This document shows, piece after piece, positions 31,355 through 39,380 of a DNA stretch of 46,212 bases. Origin of the DNA: Candidatus Halobonum tyrrellensis G22. Its GTDB lineage: Archaea > Halobacteriota > Halobacteria > Halobacteriales > Haloferacaceae. The DNA lies in the NCBI RefSeq assembly GCF_000495475.1, contig NZ_ASGZ01000024.1:1-46212 (forward strand). The letters are read 5' to 3'. How positions within the stretch are numbered: position 1 is the stretch's first letter; each line of letters starts with the position of its first letter. The translations under genes and the position numbers were made by a program. A model generated the notes under the pieces. The model searched no databases and was not told the origin of the DNA. It saw only the letters and a program-made list of their open reading frames with translations.

Positions 31355-32848
31355 CTACTCCCCCTCGCCGCTCCCCAGCCCCGACAGGTCCTCGGTCGCG
31401 ACCGACCCGGGCAGGCGGTCGAGCGCGTCCGCCCCCCAGCCGTCGTGGGCGAGCGTCACCTCGCTCGCCGGGTTCGCGTCCGCGAGCGCCGCCACCCCCT
31501 CGGCGGCCGCGCGCTCGGCCGCCGCGTCGGTCCGGTCGGGGGTCTCGGCGGTCAGCGGGTACGTCTCCGAGAGCGCGCGGGGGAACGGGCCGAACGGCGG
31601 CACCACCCGCCAGACCGCGTCGTACTCGTGGTCGGAGGGGGCACCGTACTCCGAGCAGAGCAGGCGGTCGGGCGTCGACAGCCGCCCGAGTCGGTCGTGG
31701 TGTCGCGTTACCTCGGGCCGGCGAGCCGACTCGTGCGAGAGCGCGAAGAACGCCCCCTTGCTCGCGCTGTCGGCCCGTTCCAGTTGCGCCGAGTGGTCCA
31801 ACAGCGCGCGGTAGCCGTCGACCATCGCGGGGTGGCCGCGGGCGCGCTTCTCGACGAGTTCGAGCAGGTCGCCGTCGCGGACCGCCTGCTTCACCCGGCG
31901 CATCTCCTCGAACGTGACGTGGAGGTTGTGCTCGGCGAGCAATCGCTCGAACTCCTCGCCCTCCGCGGCGCGGAGGTCGTCGGGCGAGTGCTCGTGACAG
32001 ATCGGACACGAACAGGGGAGGTACTCCAACTCCGAGAGGTGTTCCGTGCCCGAGACGGTGAGGTAGCGGCCGTCGCGGGCGTAGATGGCGTACGCGGCGG
32101 AGTCGAACAGGTCACAGCCGAGCGCGACCGCGAGCGCGAACATCATCGGGTGGCCCGCGCCGAACAGGTGGACCGGACAGTCCGCGTCGAGTCCGCGTTT
32201 GGCCGCCGCCACCGCGTCGACCATGTCGTCGTAGCGGTAGGCGTTCATCAGCGGGACGACCGCGCCCACGGGGAACACGTCGAGGTCGGTCGCGGCCGCC
32301 TGCCGACCCGCCCGCTCGCGCAGGTCGGGGTAGACGCTCCCCTGGACGGGCGCGTTGACCAGCATCTCGCCCGTCTCGACCGCCGCGGCGTCCGCGAGCG
32401 CCTCCGCCGTCGTCTCCAGGTCCGCCTCCGCCCGCTCGCGACCCGCGTCCGGCGGCGTCGGGATGTCGACGGGCGTCCCGATGTCGCTGCCGACCTCGCG
32501 CTGGAACTCCAGTATCTCGCGGGTGGTGACGGATATCTCGCCGTACTCCGCGAGTTGGAACGACCCCGAGTCGGTCATGATCGCGCCGTCGAACCCCAGC
32601 ATCTCGTGGAGTCCCTCCCGCTCGGCGCGGGCGCGCAGGTCGTCGTCGTTGCGGACGATGTAGGAGTTGGTGATCAGGATCTCCGCGCCGAACTCCTCGG
32701 CGAGCCGCGACGGCTCGACGGTGAGGATGTTCGGGTTGACGACCGGGAGGAGCGCGGGCGTCTCGACGGTGACGCCCGCGCGAGGGACCGTCAGTTCCCC
32801 CACCCGGCCGGCGGCGTCGTGCGCCCGGACTTCGAACTGCTCGCGCAT
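31355..32848 (-). CDS. tgtA: tRNA-guanine(15) transglycosylase (archaeal TGT)
   Basis: Protein of 497 residues. The N-terminal part has [20 protein letters not shown] and [15 protein letters not shown] with Asp93 as general acid/base, then [20 protein letters not shown] with further active-site Asp residues and [20 protein letters not shown] for substrate binding. A zinc site follows: [16 protein letters not shown] (Cys279, Cys281, Cys284 with a downstream His). It exchanges guanine at position 15 for preQ0, the first archaeosine step on tRNA. The C-terminal third after residue 360 lacks clear PUA signatures, so it is the short, PUA-less form or a divergent one. The ATG at 32848 gives the usual [18 protein letters not shown] start. 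Convergent with the histidine kinase gene. Confidence 0.92.
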   Translation of the reverse strand: MREQFEVRAHDAAGRVGELTVPRAGVTVETPALLPVVNPNILTVEPSRLAEEFGAEILITNSYIVRNDDDLRARAEREGLHEMLGFDGAIMTDSGSFQLAEYGEISVTTREILEFQREVGSDIGTPVDIPTPPDAGRERAEADLETTAEALADAAAVETGEMLVNAPVQGSVYPDLRERAGRQAAATDLDVFPVGAVVPLMNAYRYDDMVDAVAAAKRGLDADCPVHLFGAGHPMMFALAVALGCDLFDSAAYAIYARDGRYLTVSGTEHLSELEYLPCSCPICHEHSPDDLRAAEGEEFERLLAEHNLHVTFEEMRRVKQAVRDGDLLELVEKRARGHPAMVDGYRALLDHSAQLERADSASKGAFFALSHESARRPEVTRHHDRLGRLSTPDRLLCSEYGAPSDHEYDAVWRVVPPFGPFPRALSETYPLTAETPDRTDAAAERAAAEGVAALADANPASEVTLAHDGWGADALDRLPGSVATEDLSGLGSGEGE

Positions 32849-32948
32849 GTTCCGGGGTGTGCGGCCGGAACGGGAAGGGGTTCCGGTACGGGCGGCGCGG
32901 GGTCGTACCGGCAGAACACTTACGCCTCGGCGGTCGCACCGCCCGACG

Positions 32949-33545
32949 ATGCCCTCCACCGACGCCCGCGGACACGAACACGGCAGCGGACGCGTGGACC
33001 CGTCGGACACCGGGGAGCCGACGGGCGCCCCTGACGACGCCCGCCGGTTTCCCACCAAGCGCGGCGAGTGCGTCGTCGGCGACGACGCGGTCCGGATCGA
33101 GGGGAGCCGGCTGGGCTACCTCCGGAATCTCCGCGACAGCTACTGGCGGAGCGACGAAGCCTGGCGGAAGGCGGTGTTCCTCGGCATCGTCGTCGGCGTG
33201 CCGCTCGGGGCTCTCAACCCGCTGTTCGACGGGGTCGACCGGTTCGACCTCTACGTCTACGGCGCGACGGCCGCGTTGGTCGCCGTGCTCGCCGGCTACC
33301 AGCGGCTGGTCCGCGGGTTCACGACGACCGACCGGATCCCGCTGTCGGCGGTGCGGGAGGTCGCGCTCGTCGAGGGAACGAGGGGCGTCACCCGGCCGCG
33401 GTTCGTCGTCCGGTACGACGACGATGGCCGCGAGCGGCGCCGGTACGTCCACATGCCGTCGCCGTACACGCCCGACGGCGGGGAGGCAGTCGAGCGCGGC
33501 CGGGCGGCGTTCGCGGCCGCCGGCGTCGGCGTGCGCGAGGAGTGA
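32949..33545 (+). CDS. Hypothetical membrane protein with PH-like C-terminal domain
   Basis: Protein of 198 residues. The first 35 residues are polar and disordered. A segment around [19 protein letters not shown] and another [20 protein letters not shown] give two helices near residues 75-93 and 101-122. The remainder ([40 protein letters not shown]) resembles the beta-rich bacterial PH-type domain. I do not recognise a named family. The ATG at 32949 has ACTTACG about 30 nt upstream. It is divergent from tgtA. Confidence 0.7.
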   Translation: MPSTDARGHEHGSGRVDPSDTGEPTGAPDDARRFPTKRGECVVGDDAVRIEGSRLGYLRNLRDSYWRSDEAWRKAVFLGIVVGVPLGALNPLFDGVDRFDLYVYGATAALVAVLAGYQRLVRGFTTTDRIPLSAVREVALVEGTRGVTRPRFVVRYDDDGRERRRYVHMPSPYTPDGGEAVERGRAAFAAAGVGVREE

Positions 33546-33573
33546 GCCGCCGGGGAGAGGAACCCGGTCCCCG

Positions 33574-34398
33574 TCAGCCGACCAGCCCGAGTCCGAACGC
33601 CGAGACGGCCGCCTCGCTCGCGGACGTGACGGCGTCCGCGCCGGGACCGTACACCACGACGACGTACAGCAACACGAACAGGAGCGCGTCGTACGCGCCG
33701 TGGATGAACGCGGGGACGACCAGGTTGTCGGTGTACTCGTAGGTCGCGCCGAACACCAGCGTGAGTATCGAGAGCAGCCCCACGGTGACGAGACGGGCGA
33801 CCGGCGGGCCGGTGAGCGCGAGGTAGTGGACCGCACCGAAGATCACGCTCGCGACCGGGATCGCGACCCACGGCGAAAACGCCTCGCGGAGGCGGTTCTG
33901 GACGATCCCGCGGAACAGTATCTCCTCGCCGGGACCGATCAGGACGAACGCCGCCGGGATCAGGAGGAGGAGGACCTCGGGGTTCTCCGCGCCGATCCGC
34001 GCGACGTTGTTCTCGGCGGTCGGCGCGCCGAGGGCACCCACGAGCGCTCCCAGCGCGATGACGAGGGCGAACGAGCCGACGAACCCGCCGGCCGCGACGA
34101 CCACGTCGCGGAGCGACGGGAGGTGGAACAGCGACAGCGGCGACCGCCCCTGCCGGTAGAGGTACAGCGTCGCGAGTCCGCCGAACGAGACGCCTTGGAC
34201 GAGTACGAGCGACAGCCCGGTGGCTACGATCGGGGAGAACGTGACCCCTAGATACTGGAGGGGACGGACGACGACGACGGGGACGACCCACGCCGCCGCG
34301 ACCCCGGCGATGCCGATGGCGACCGCGGCCACGAGCGCCTGCACCCGCGGGTTCAGCCCCCGGTACCAGTCGCCGGCCCGGGTGGTGGATCCTGCCAT
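33574..34398 (-). CDS. CPBP-family intramembrane glutamic endopeptidase (Abi-like)
   Basis: Protein of 274 residues with about eight membrane helices. LIGPGEEILFRGIVQNRLRE carries the catalytic EE-x3-R motif, SVIFGAVHYLALTG the F-x3-H motif and PAFIHGAYDALLFV the H-x3-N/D-type motif, together the CPBP (Rce1-like) active site. The substrate is unknown; in bacteria members process prenylated or bacteriocin-related proteins. The ATG at 34398 (MAGSTTRAGDWYRG) is preferred over the frame start 39 nt upstream, and CCTTTGC lies about 28 nt upstream of it. Convergent with the PH-like membrane protein gene. Confidence 0.85.
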   Translation of the reverse strand: MAGSTTRAGDWYRGLNPRVQALVAAVAIGIAGVAAAWVVPVVVVRPLQYLGVTFSPIVATGLSLVLVQGVSFGGLATLYLYRQGRSPLSLFHLPSLRDVVVAAGGFVGSFALVIALGALVGALGAPTAENNVARIGAENPEVLLLLIPAAFVLIGPGEEILFRGIVQNRLREAFSPWVAIPVASVIFGAVHYLALTGPPVARLVTVGLLSILTLVFGATYEYTDNLVVPAFIHGAYDALLFVLLYVVVVYGPGADAVTSASEAAVSAFGLGLVG

Positions 34399-34479
34399 AC
34401 GCCCGCTCGGAGGGCCACGGGCAAAGGCCTGACTCACCGCGTCGCCCCGGCTCGGCTCGTCCCGACCGGTCGCGACGGC

Positions 34480-35100
34480 TCAGCCGTCGCTCGCCTCGTA
34501 GTTCGACACCGCGAGCACCGCGCGGCCGTCGCGGAGGTCGCCCGACAGCGCCGCCTCCCGCAGCGTCGCGTAGTCGACGGTGACCGGGCGGATGCTCTCG
34601 TCGGCGTCGAACGCGGTGTCGGCCGTCGGCGTACAGCCGCGGGCGACGAAGTGGTGGTGGACCGAGTTCGCGACCCCGTTGCTCGGCTCGACCGTGACCA
34701 GCGGGTCGAGCGTCTCCGCCTCGTGGCCCGTCTCCTCGCGGAGTTCCCGCGCCGCGGCCTCGGCGGGGTCCTCGCCGGACTCCATCGACCCCGCGGGGAT
34801 CCCCCGGTTGACGCGGCCGACGGCCTGCCGCCACTCGTCGATGCAGACGACCGACCCGTCGGGCGTGAACGGGAGCACCACCACGGCGGGCGGTTCGTCG
34901 ACGTAGTGGTACTCGCCGTCGGTGCCGTCGGGGAACCGGACCGCGTCCCGGCGCACGTCGAACCCCGGACACGAGTAGTCGAGGCGGCTCTCGCGCGTCT
35001 CCCACGCGAGTGCGCCGCCATCGTCTGCGTCGGTCCCGTCGGTGTCGACGGCGGTCCCGGTCGGCGCGTCGCCCCCGCCGTCGCGGTCGGCGTCGTCCAT
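34480..35100 (-). CDS. Nudix hydrolase, ADP-ribose pyrophosphatase-like
   Basis: Protein of 206 residues. The Nudix box is GSMESGEDPAEAAARELREE followed by TGHEA, fitting G-x5-E-x7-R-E-U-x-E-E-x-G-U. VLPFTPDGSVVCIDEWRQAV and the loop VGRVNRGIPAGSMES suggest the ADP-sugar pyrophosphatase subgroup. The N-terminal 30 residues are an acidic disordered leader. A TTTTCC element near 35127 fits a leaderless start at 35100. The substrate is not shown. Confidence 0.82.
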   Translation of the reverse strand: MDDADRDGGGDAPTGTAVDTDGTDADDGGALAWETRESRLDYSCPGFDVRRDAVRFPDGTDGEYHYVDEPPAVVVLPFTPDGSVVCIDEWRQAVGRVNRGIPAGSMESGEDPAEAAARELREETGHEAETLDPLVTVEPSNGVANSVHHHFVARGCTPTADTAFDADESIRPVTVDYATLREAALSGDLRDGRAVLAVSNYEASDG

Positions 35101-35411
35101 ACCCGGGCGTGTCCCCGACGCGGGAAAAGTCGACAGGACCGCCCGGGTCGGTCGGACCGGCGGGACGCACCGCCCCGGGCGGCGGTAGCGGCGGACCCGA
35201 AGACGGCGCCGCGGCTCCGGGTCTCGAAGTGGCTGGCCGGCGGCGCGGACGCGGTCGGTCCCGACGCGCGGCGCCGCACGACCGCGGAGCGCGCCGGGGA
35301 GGGGGTCAGCTCACGCCGGGAGTGGACGCGCTCTCGCGGATGAACCCTCGGATAGACGCGACGCCGGTAGCCACCGTCCGGCCGCGCGCGGCGCCGCCTC
35401 CTCCCGGTCGC
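35101..35411. other. Gene-free spacer between the Nudix and arylsulfotransferase genes
   Basis: This 311-bp stretch holds the Nudix gene promoter (TTTTCC near 35127) and otherwise only GC-rich sequence. Frames through it are Arg/Pro/Gly-rich with no start or family signature. Confidence 0.6.
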
Positions 35412-36746
35412 CTACCGTCGGTCGCGGACCGCGACGACCCCGCCCCCGACGACGAGCGCGAGCGACACCAGCGTCAGCCCGACCTGCGTCTCGGCGAACC
35501 AGACGGGCGCCCAGGGTGCGGCCGCGCGGAGCCCGACGACCAGCGTCGACAGCACGGGCACGCCGGCGTCGGGCGTCGCGTCGACGGGGTCGGTCGCGTC
35601 ACCGGACGCGCGCGGCAGGTCGGCGTCGACGCCGCCGACGAGTTCCCGCGGGACGCGGTCCGCCTCGTAGGGGATCCGCTCGGTGCGGTAGCTCCAGACG
35701 ACGCTGCCGTTCTCGCCGAGTTCGACCAGTCGCTTGTTCAGCGTGTCGGTGACCAGCGTGTGACCGTTCGGGAGGCGGTCGGCGTCGCGCGGCCAGTGAA
35801 ACGCCGCCCCGGCCGCCCCGGTCCGCACCCACGCGACCTCCCACTCGCCCGACTCGGTCCGGTGGAGTTCGACCACGCGGTCGTTGTCGGAGTCGGCGAC
35901 CACCACCGCGCCGTCGCCGAGCCACTGGGGGTTGTGCTGGTGGTTCAACACGTCGGGGTCGCCGCACTGCACGTCGCCGTCGCCGTCGGTGTCGCGGAGT
36001 TGGCCGTTGCCGACGCAGGAGGCGTCGCTCCCGCCGTCGTCGGCGTTGACGGTCTCGACCACCCGTCCGCCGTCGTCGGTTCGCTCGACGATCAGGAGTT
36101 GGTTGGCGTTACGGACCGACACGAGAAACCGGCCGTCGCCGATGCGGTCGGCGTCGTTGATGTGGAGCCAGTCGGTGGTGGTCGGGTCGGCGGGCGCGTC
36201 GTACACCGTCGAGGCGTTCCACGACCAGACCGCCGACCCGTTCTCGACTATCAGGAGGCGCTCGTGCTCCATGTCGGTCACGAGGAACCCGCCGCCGGGG
36301 AGCGGCTCCGCGTCGTGGACCTCGCTGTTCGAGTCCGTGCGAACGGGGAAGCCGTACTCGTCGACCACCGCGGGGCCGTCCGCGGCGTCGGGGTCGACGA
36401 TCCGGAACCCGGTGTGGGTACAGGGGGCGTCGTACGGCCCGCAGTCGGTGTACCCCGAGTCCATGAACCCCGCGAGCACGCGCCCGTCGTCGAGCCGCTG
36501 GACGTCGAAGTAGCTGTCCGCGGAGCCTTCGGTCCACGCCACGTCGGAGCCGTCGAGCAGGTAGACGCTGCCGAACCGGTGCCACCCCGTCCCGCCGCCC
36601 TGCGAGCCGACGAGCGTCGGGCGGTCGTCGTCGAGGGCGGGGGCGGGGCCGCCGGAGGGCGCTGCGAGGGCGGCGCTCGCGCCGACGGTCACCACGAACA
36701 CGAGGAGACCTGCGACGACGAGACGGCGGCCGCGGCTGGCGGTCAT
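35412..36746 (-). CDS. Arylsulfotransferase (ASST)-like secreted/membrane protein
   Basis: Protein of 444 residues. It begins RGRRLVVAGLLVFVVTVGAS, a Sec-type signal or anchor helix, and ends with a hydrophobic helix TLVSLALVVGGGVVAVRDRR, so it is probably displayed on the outer face. The middle is a beta-propeller with HDAEPLPGGGFLVTDMEHER, DWLHINDADRIGDGRFLVS, LNHQHNPQWLGDGAVVVADS and WPRDADRLPNGHTLVTDTLN. These NGHTLVTD-type blades match the ASST family, which transfers sulfuryl groups between phenols; the active-site His cannot be verified by eye. The ATG at 36746 has GGTTTTTGC about 28 nt upstream. Confidence 0.75.
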   Translation of the reverse strand: MTASRGRRLVVAGLLVFVVTVGASAALAAPSGGPAPALDDDRPTLVGSQGGGTGWHRFGSVYLLDGSDVAWTEGSADSYFDVQRLDDGRVLAGFMDSGYTDCGPYDAPCTHTGFRIVDPDAADGPAVVDEYGFPVRTDSNSEVHDAEPLPGGGFLVTDMEHERLLIVENGSAVWSWNASTVYDAPADPTTTDWLHINDADRIGDGRFLVSVRNANQLLIVERTDDGGRVVETVNADDGGSDASCVGNGQLRDTDGDGDVQCGDPDVLNHQHNPQWLGDGAVVVADSDNDRVVELHRTESGEWEVAWVRTGAAGAAFHWPRDADRLPNGHTLVTDTLNKRLVELGENGSVVWSYRTERIPYEADRVPRELVGGVDADLPRASGDATDPVDATPDAGVPVLSTLVVGLRAAAPWAPVWFAETQVGLTLVSLALVVGGGVVAVRDRR

Positions 36747-36770
36747 CGACCGTCCGGAGTCGGGTTTGGG

Positions 36771-36779
36771 GCAAAAACC
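36771..36779 (-). promoter_or_regulatory. TATA-like box of the arylsulfotransferase-like gene
   Basis: The minus strand reads GGTTTTTGC, centred about 28 nt ahead of the ATG at 36746. Confidence 0.5.
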
Positions 36780-36830
36780 TTCGGTATCGCCCCCGCGGCC
36801 GTCGGGGCGGGCGGGGTCGATACGGCCGGT

Positions 36831-37019
36831 TCAGGCCCCCTCCGGACCGTTCGTCCCCTCGGCGTTCCCCGCGCGGGCCGGCGTCGCCGCCGCGTCGCGC
36901 CGGGCGTCGTACAACTGGAGCGCCGTCCGAAGGTAGTAGCGCGCGTCGGCGTCCGCCGCGGTGTCGAGTGCGTCTTCGAGTGCCGCCCGCAGCGCTGTCG
37001 GATCCCCATCCACGCTCAT
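36831..37019 (-). CDS. Small haloarchaeal hypothetical protein, 62 residues
   Basis: Acidic, Ala-rich, probably helical: MSVDGDPTALRAALEDALDT, then AADADARYYLRTALQLYDAR, with a Gly/Pro tail. The ALEDAL...ARYYLRTALQL pattern is recurrent in small haloarchaeal proteins, but no function is known to me. The ATG at 37019 is chosen over an upstream ATG at 37127 because AAAAATT (37046-37052) sits about 30 nt upstream, as for a leaderless message. Confidence 0.65.
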   Translation of the reverse strand: MSVDGDPTALRAALEDALDTAADADARYYLRTALQLYDARRDAAATPARAGNAEGTNGPEGA

Positions 37020-37045
37020 ACGGGTAGCGCTCGGGAGAGGTCTCG

Positions 37046-37052
37046 AATTTTT
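37046..37052 (-). promoter_or_regulatory. TATA-like box of the 62-residue gene
   Basis: The minus strand reads AAAAATT, about 30 nt before the ATG at 37019, in a locally AT-richer stretch. Confidence 0.45.
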
Positions 37053-37174
37053 CTCTTGTTTCGCGTCAGAATCTAACCACGCACGTCCGGTCTGACCGTC
37101 CGGCCACTGGGTCGCTGGGTTACTCACCTGTCTGACGGCTCAGAACCGCCCAGCCGCTAGAATCGCAGAACCGC

Positions 37175-37684
37175 TCAGAACCGCTCGTGGACCCGACGGC
37201 GGGTCGTCTCGCGGTCGCCGGAGTTGTCGACGACGAGGCCGGCGTCGGCGACGGGGTCGAACTCCTCGCGGAGGAGGCGGTGGACCGCGAAGTCGGCGTC
37301 GCTCTCGTCGTCCTCGCGGGCGGCGATTCGCTCGCGGACGACCGCCTCCTCGCACTCGACTTTCACCAGCCGGAAGTCCGCGCCGGCGGCCGCGGCCGTC
37401 TCGCGGGCGCGCCCGCGGAGGTCGGCCGTCCGGAACGTGCCGTCGACGACGGCCGATCCGCCGCCGGCGAGCGTCCGCCCGGCGCGGTCGAGGAGTTCGC
37501 GGTACACCCGTTCGGTCTCGGCGTCGGTGTACGCCGGGTCCGAGACGAGTTCCTTCCGGACCACGTCGGTCCGCAGGAGGCGACCGCCGACCCGTTCGGC
37601 CACCTCGGTCGCGACGGTCGTCTTCCCGGTTCCGGGTAGCCCGCACACCACGACGAGTCGCGCCGGGTCGGATCCCTGAGTCAT
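37175..37684 (-). CDS. P-loop kinase, AAA_33 / zeta-like ATPase
   Basis: Protein of 169 residues. VVVCGLPGTGKTTVATEVAE holds the Walker A motif (GLPGTGKTT). LRTDVVRKELVSDPAYTD matches the substrate-positioning D-x-x-R loop of the small nucleotide/aminoglycoside-type kinases, followed by the acidic stretch GGGSAVVDGTFRTADLR (Walker B-like). The C-terminal VECEEAVVRERIAAREDD has the lid arginines. The substrate is unknown. The ATG at 37684 gives a compact product; no toxin-antitoxin partner is adjacent. Confidence 0.8.
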   Translation of the reverse strand: MTQGSDPARLVVVCGLPGTGKTTVATEVAERVGGRLLRTDVVRKELVSDPAYTDAETERVYRELLDRAGRTLAGGGSAVVDGTFRTADLRGRARETAAAAGADFRLVKVECEEAVVRERIAAREDDESDADFAVHRLLREEFDPVADAGLVVDNSGDRETTRRRVHERF

Positions 37685-37817
37685 TCGCCGTCTACGCGGT
37701 GGTGAGGCGGACGGTCCCTTGTGGGTTCCGTTTCCTTCCCTGCGGCTCGACTCGCCGACGAACTCACAGCGGGGTGACGGGTAGGGCCTTTCATTTCGAG
37801 CCCGTAGCGCCGAAGTC

Positions 37818-37823
37818 TTTATC
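37818..37823 (+). promoter_or_regulatory. TATA-like box of the DUF1059 gene
   Basis: TTTATC is centred about 29 nt upstream of the ATG at 37850, fitting a leaderless message. Confidence 0.6.
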
Positions 37824-37849
37824 GGCGTCTGCGGGGACGGTTTCGAACG

Positions 37850-38023
37850 ATGCCGTACAAGTTCGAGTGCTATCAGGACGGATGCAACTTCGCCGTCAGG
37901 GCGGACTCGCGCGAGGAGGTCGTCCGCCTCGTTCGGACGCACGCGGAGGCGGAACACGGGCTCTCGCTGTCCGGCGACGACATCGAACCCGAGATCGACG
38001 AGGCCGGGACGGACGACCTCTGA
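37850..38023 (+). CDS. DUF1059-family small protein, 57 residues
   Basis: The frame from ATG 37850 to TGA 38021-38023 encodes MPYKFECYQDGCNFAVRADS, then REEVVRLVRTHAEAEHGLSL and an acidic end. The paired Cys (residues 7 and 12) with the HAxxxH segment (30-35) suggests a zinc-finger-like CxxxxC...HxxxxH arrangement typical of DUF1059. Binding partner and role are unknown. A TATA-like box precedes it and the HTH regulator gene follows after 72 nt on the same strand. Confidence 0.85.
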   Translation: MPYKFECYQDGCNFAVRADSREEVVRLVRTHAEAEHGLSLSGDDIEPEIDEAGTDDL

Positions 38024-38095
38024 GTGGACCGAACGACCGGGGCGTCCGCGGCGGGGGCGGCGACACGAGCAGACGCTGGACGGTGACACGACCGT

Positions 38096-38851
38096 ATGAA
38101 CGACGACGACATCACGGAGGTGGTCAAGCGCGGCCCGATGCTCGAACGGTTGGCCGACGGACCGGTCGGGTCGGGCGACCTCGAACGCGACCTCTCGGCG
38201 TCGCGGTCGACGATCCACCGGGTGCTCGACCGGATGGGCGACCTGGGGGTCGTCAGCCGGTGCGAACAGGGGTACGAACTGACCCAGATGGGTCGGCTCG
38301 TCGCCACCCGGGTGGCGTCGGTCCGCCGTGAACTCCGAGCGATCGGCCGCGCGGAGCCGTTCTTCCGCGACGCGACTCTCGACGGCGTCGACCTGCCGCT
38401 CGACCTGCTGGCGGACGCGACGGTGGTCGAACCGCCCGCCGGGCGGGCCCACTTCACCGTCAAGCGGGTGTCGGACCTGATGGCCGACGCCGAGTCGATG
38501 CGGATGTTCTCGACGGTCGTCTCGCCGCTGTACGTCGATCTCTGCGTCCGTCACGCCAAGCGAGGCGCGGACATCGAGGCGATATTCGACCGGGCGGTCG
38601 TCGACACGCTGTTCTCGGAGTACGGCTCGGAGTCGCGCGAGGCGGCCGCCGAGGGCGGCCTGTGCGTCCGGGCGCACGACTGCTGCCCGTTCGAACTGTT
38701 CGTCTTCGACCGGACGGTCGGGATGACCGCCCACGACGACGCCGGCGTCTCCCACGCGTTCGTCGAACTCGACGGCGAGGCGGCGGTCGCGTGGGCGACC
38801 GACCTGTTCGAACGGTACGCGGCCGACGCGGAGTACGTCACCCTGTTTTGA
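38096..38851 (+). CDS. HTH transcription regulator, MarR/ArsR-like with DUF1724-type domain
   Basis: Protein of 251 residues. A winged helix-turn-helix occupies residues 15-75 (DLERDLSASRSTIHRVLDRM). A C-terminal domain follows with VDLPLDLLADATVVEPPAGR, DLMADAESMRMFSTVVSPLY, CPFELFVFDRTVGMTAHDD and FVELDGEAAVAWATDLFERY, matching the haloarchaeal regulators with a DUF1724/FilR1-type sensor. The conserved Cys residues (CVRAHDCCPFELF) could sense ligand or redox state. The effector is unknown. The palindromic GTTCCCAC array immediately downstream, at the HalOD1 promoter, is a candidate target. Confidence 0.8.
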   Translation: MNDDDITEVVKRGPMLERLADGPVGSGDLERDLSASRSTIHRVLDRMGDLGVVSRCEQGYELTQMGRLVATRVASVRRELRAIGRAEPFFRDATLDGVDLPLDLLADATVVEPPAGRAHFTVKRVSDLMADAESMRMFSTVVSPLYVDLCVRHAKRGADIEAIFDRAVVDTLFSEYGSESREAAAEGGLCVRAHDCCPFELFVFDRTVGMTAHDDAGVSHAFVELDGEAAVAWATDLFERYAADAEYVTLF

Positions 38852-38897
38852 GCGGGTCACTCGCCAGGTCACCCCGCCGGCGGCCACGCTCGCATCC

Positions 38898-38940
38898 GTT
38901 CCCACTCGTGGGAACGTTCCCACACGTGAGCAGGTTCCCG
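38898..38940. promoter_or_regulatory. GTTCCCAC operator-like palindrome and repeats
   Basis: GTTCCCACTCGTGGGAAC (38898-38915) is a perfect palindrome with 8-bp arms. It is followed by a direct copy GTTCCCAC at 38916-38923 and GTTCCCG at 38934-38940. A long AT-rich stretch with TATA-like elements (38940-38970) then leads toward the HalOD1 start at 39024. The arrangement looks like a cooperative regulator site upstream of a promoter; the neighbouring HTH protein is the obvious candidate. Confidence 0.6.
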
Positions 38941-39023
38941 TTATTTACATTTATTACCATTCGATTTTTACCTGTGCGGCCCGAGAATAGTTCAGATCCC
39001 GCGCCGGGCGGGGCCGAGAGCTC

Positions 39024-39371
39024 ATGACCCGAGAACACCGCTCCGTCGAAAACCTGTGGTACGACGACGAGGTCGGGGTGTACCGGTTCGACTACGACGC
39101 CGTCACCGACGACTTGGTGGTCGAGTTGGTGCTCGCGATCGCGGACGTACGCGGGGTCGATCCGACGGAGATCCCGCCGTTAGCCCCCGAGATCGACCCC
39201 GACCGCCTCGAAGCCTGCGTCGCCTCGCTCAACGGCGCCAACCCGAAGGTGGAGGGGAAGGTGACGTTCAGCGTCGCCGACTGCGACGTCACGGTACTCC
39301 CGGGACAGGTCGTGATCGCCGCACCCAGACACGACCGCGAGCCGAGCGGTGTCGAGCGTCGCGCCGAGTGA
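39024..39371 (+). CDS. HalOD1 output-domain protein
   Basis: Protein of 115 residues. VELVLAIADVRGVDPTEIPP, then LAPEIDPDRLEACVASLNGA and KVEGKVTFSVADCDVTVLPG are the signature of the halobacterial output domain 1, usually found alone or attached to signalling modules. It is thought to mediate output of regulatory systems, but its biochemical role is not established. The ATG at 39024 is the first good start after the operator-like repeats and AT-rich promoter region. Confidence 0.85.
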   Translation: MTREHRSVENLWYDDEVGVYRFDYDAVTDDLVVELVLAIADVRGVDPTEIPPLAPEIDPDRLEACVASLNGANPKVEGKVTFSVADCDVTVLPGQVVIAAPRHDREPSGVERRAE

Positions 39372-39380
39372 GCGTGCCGG

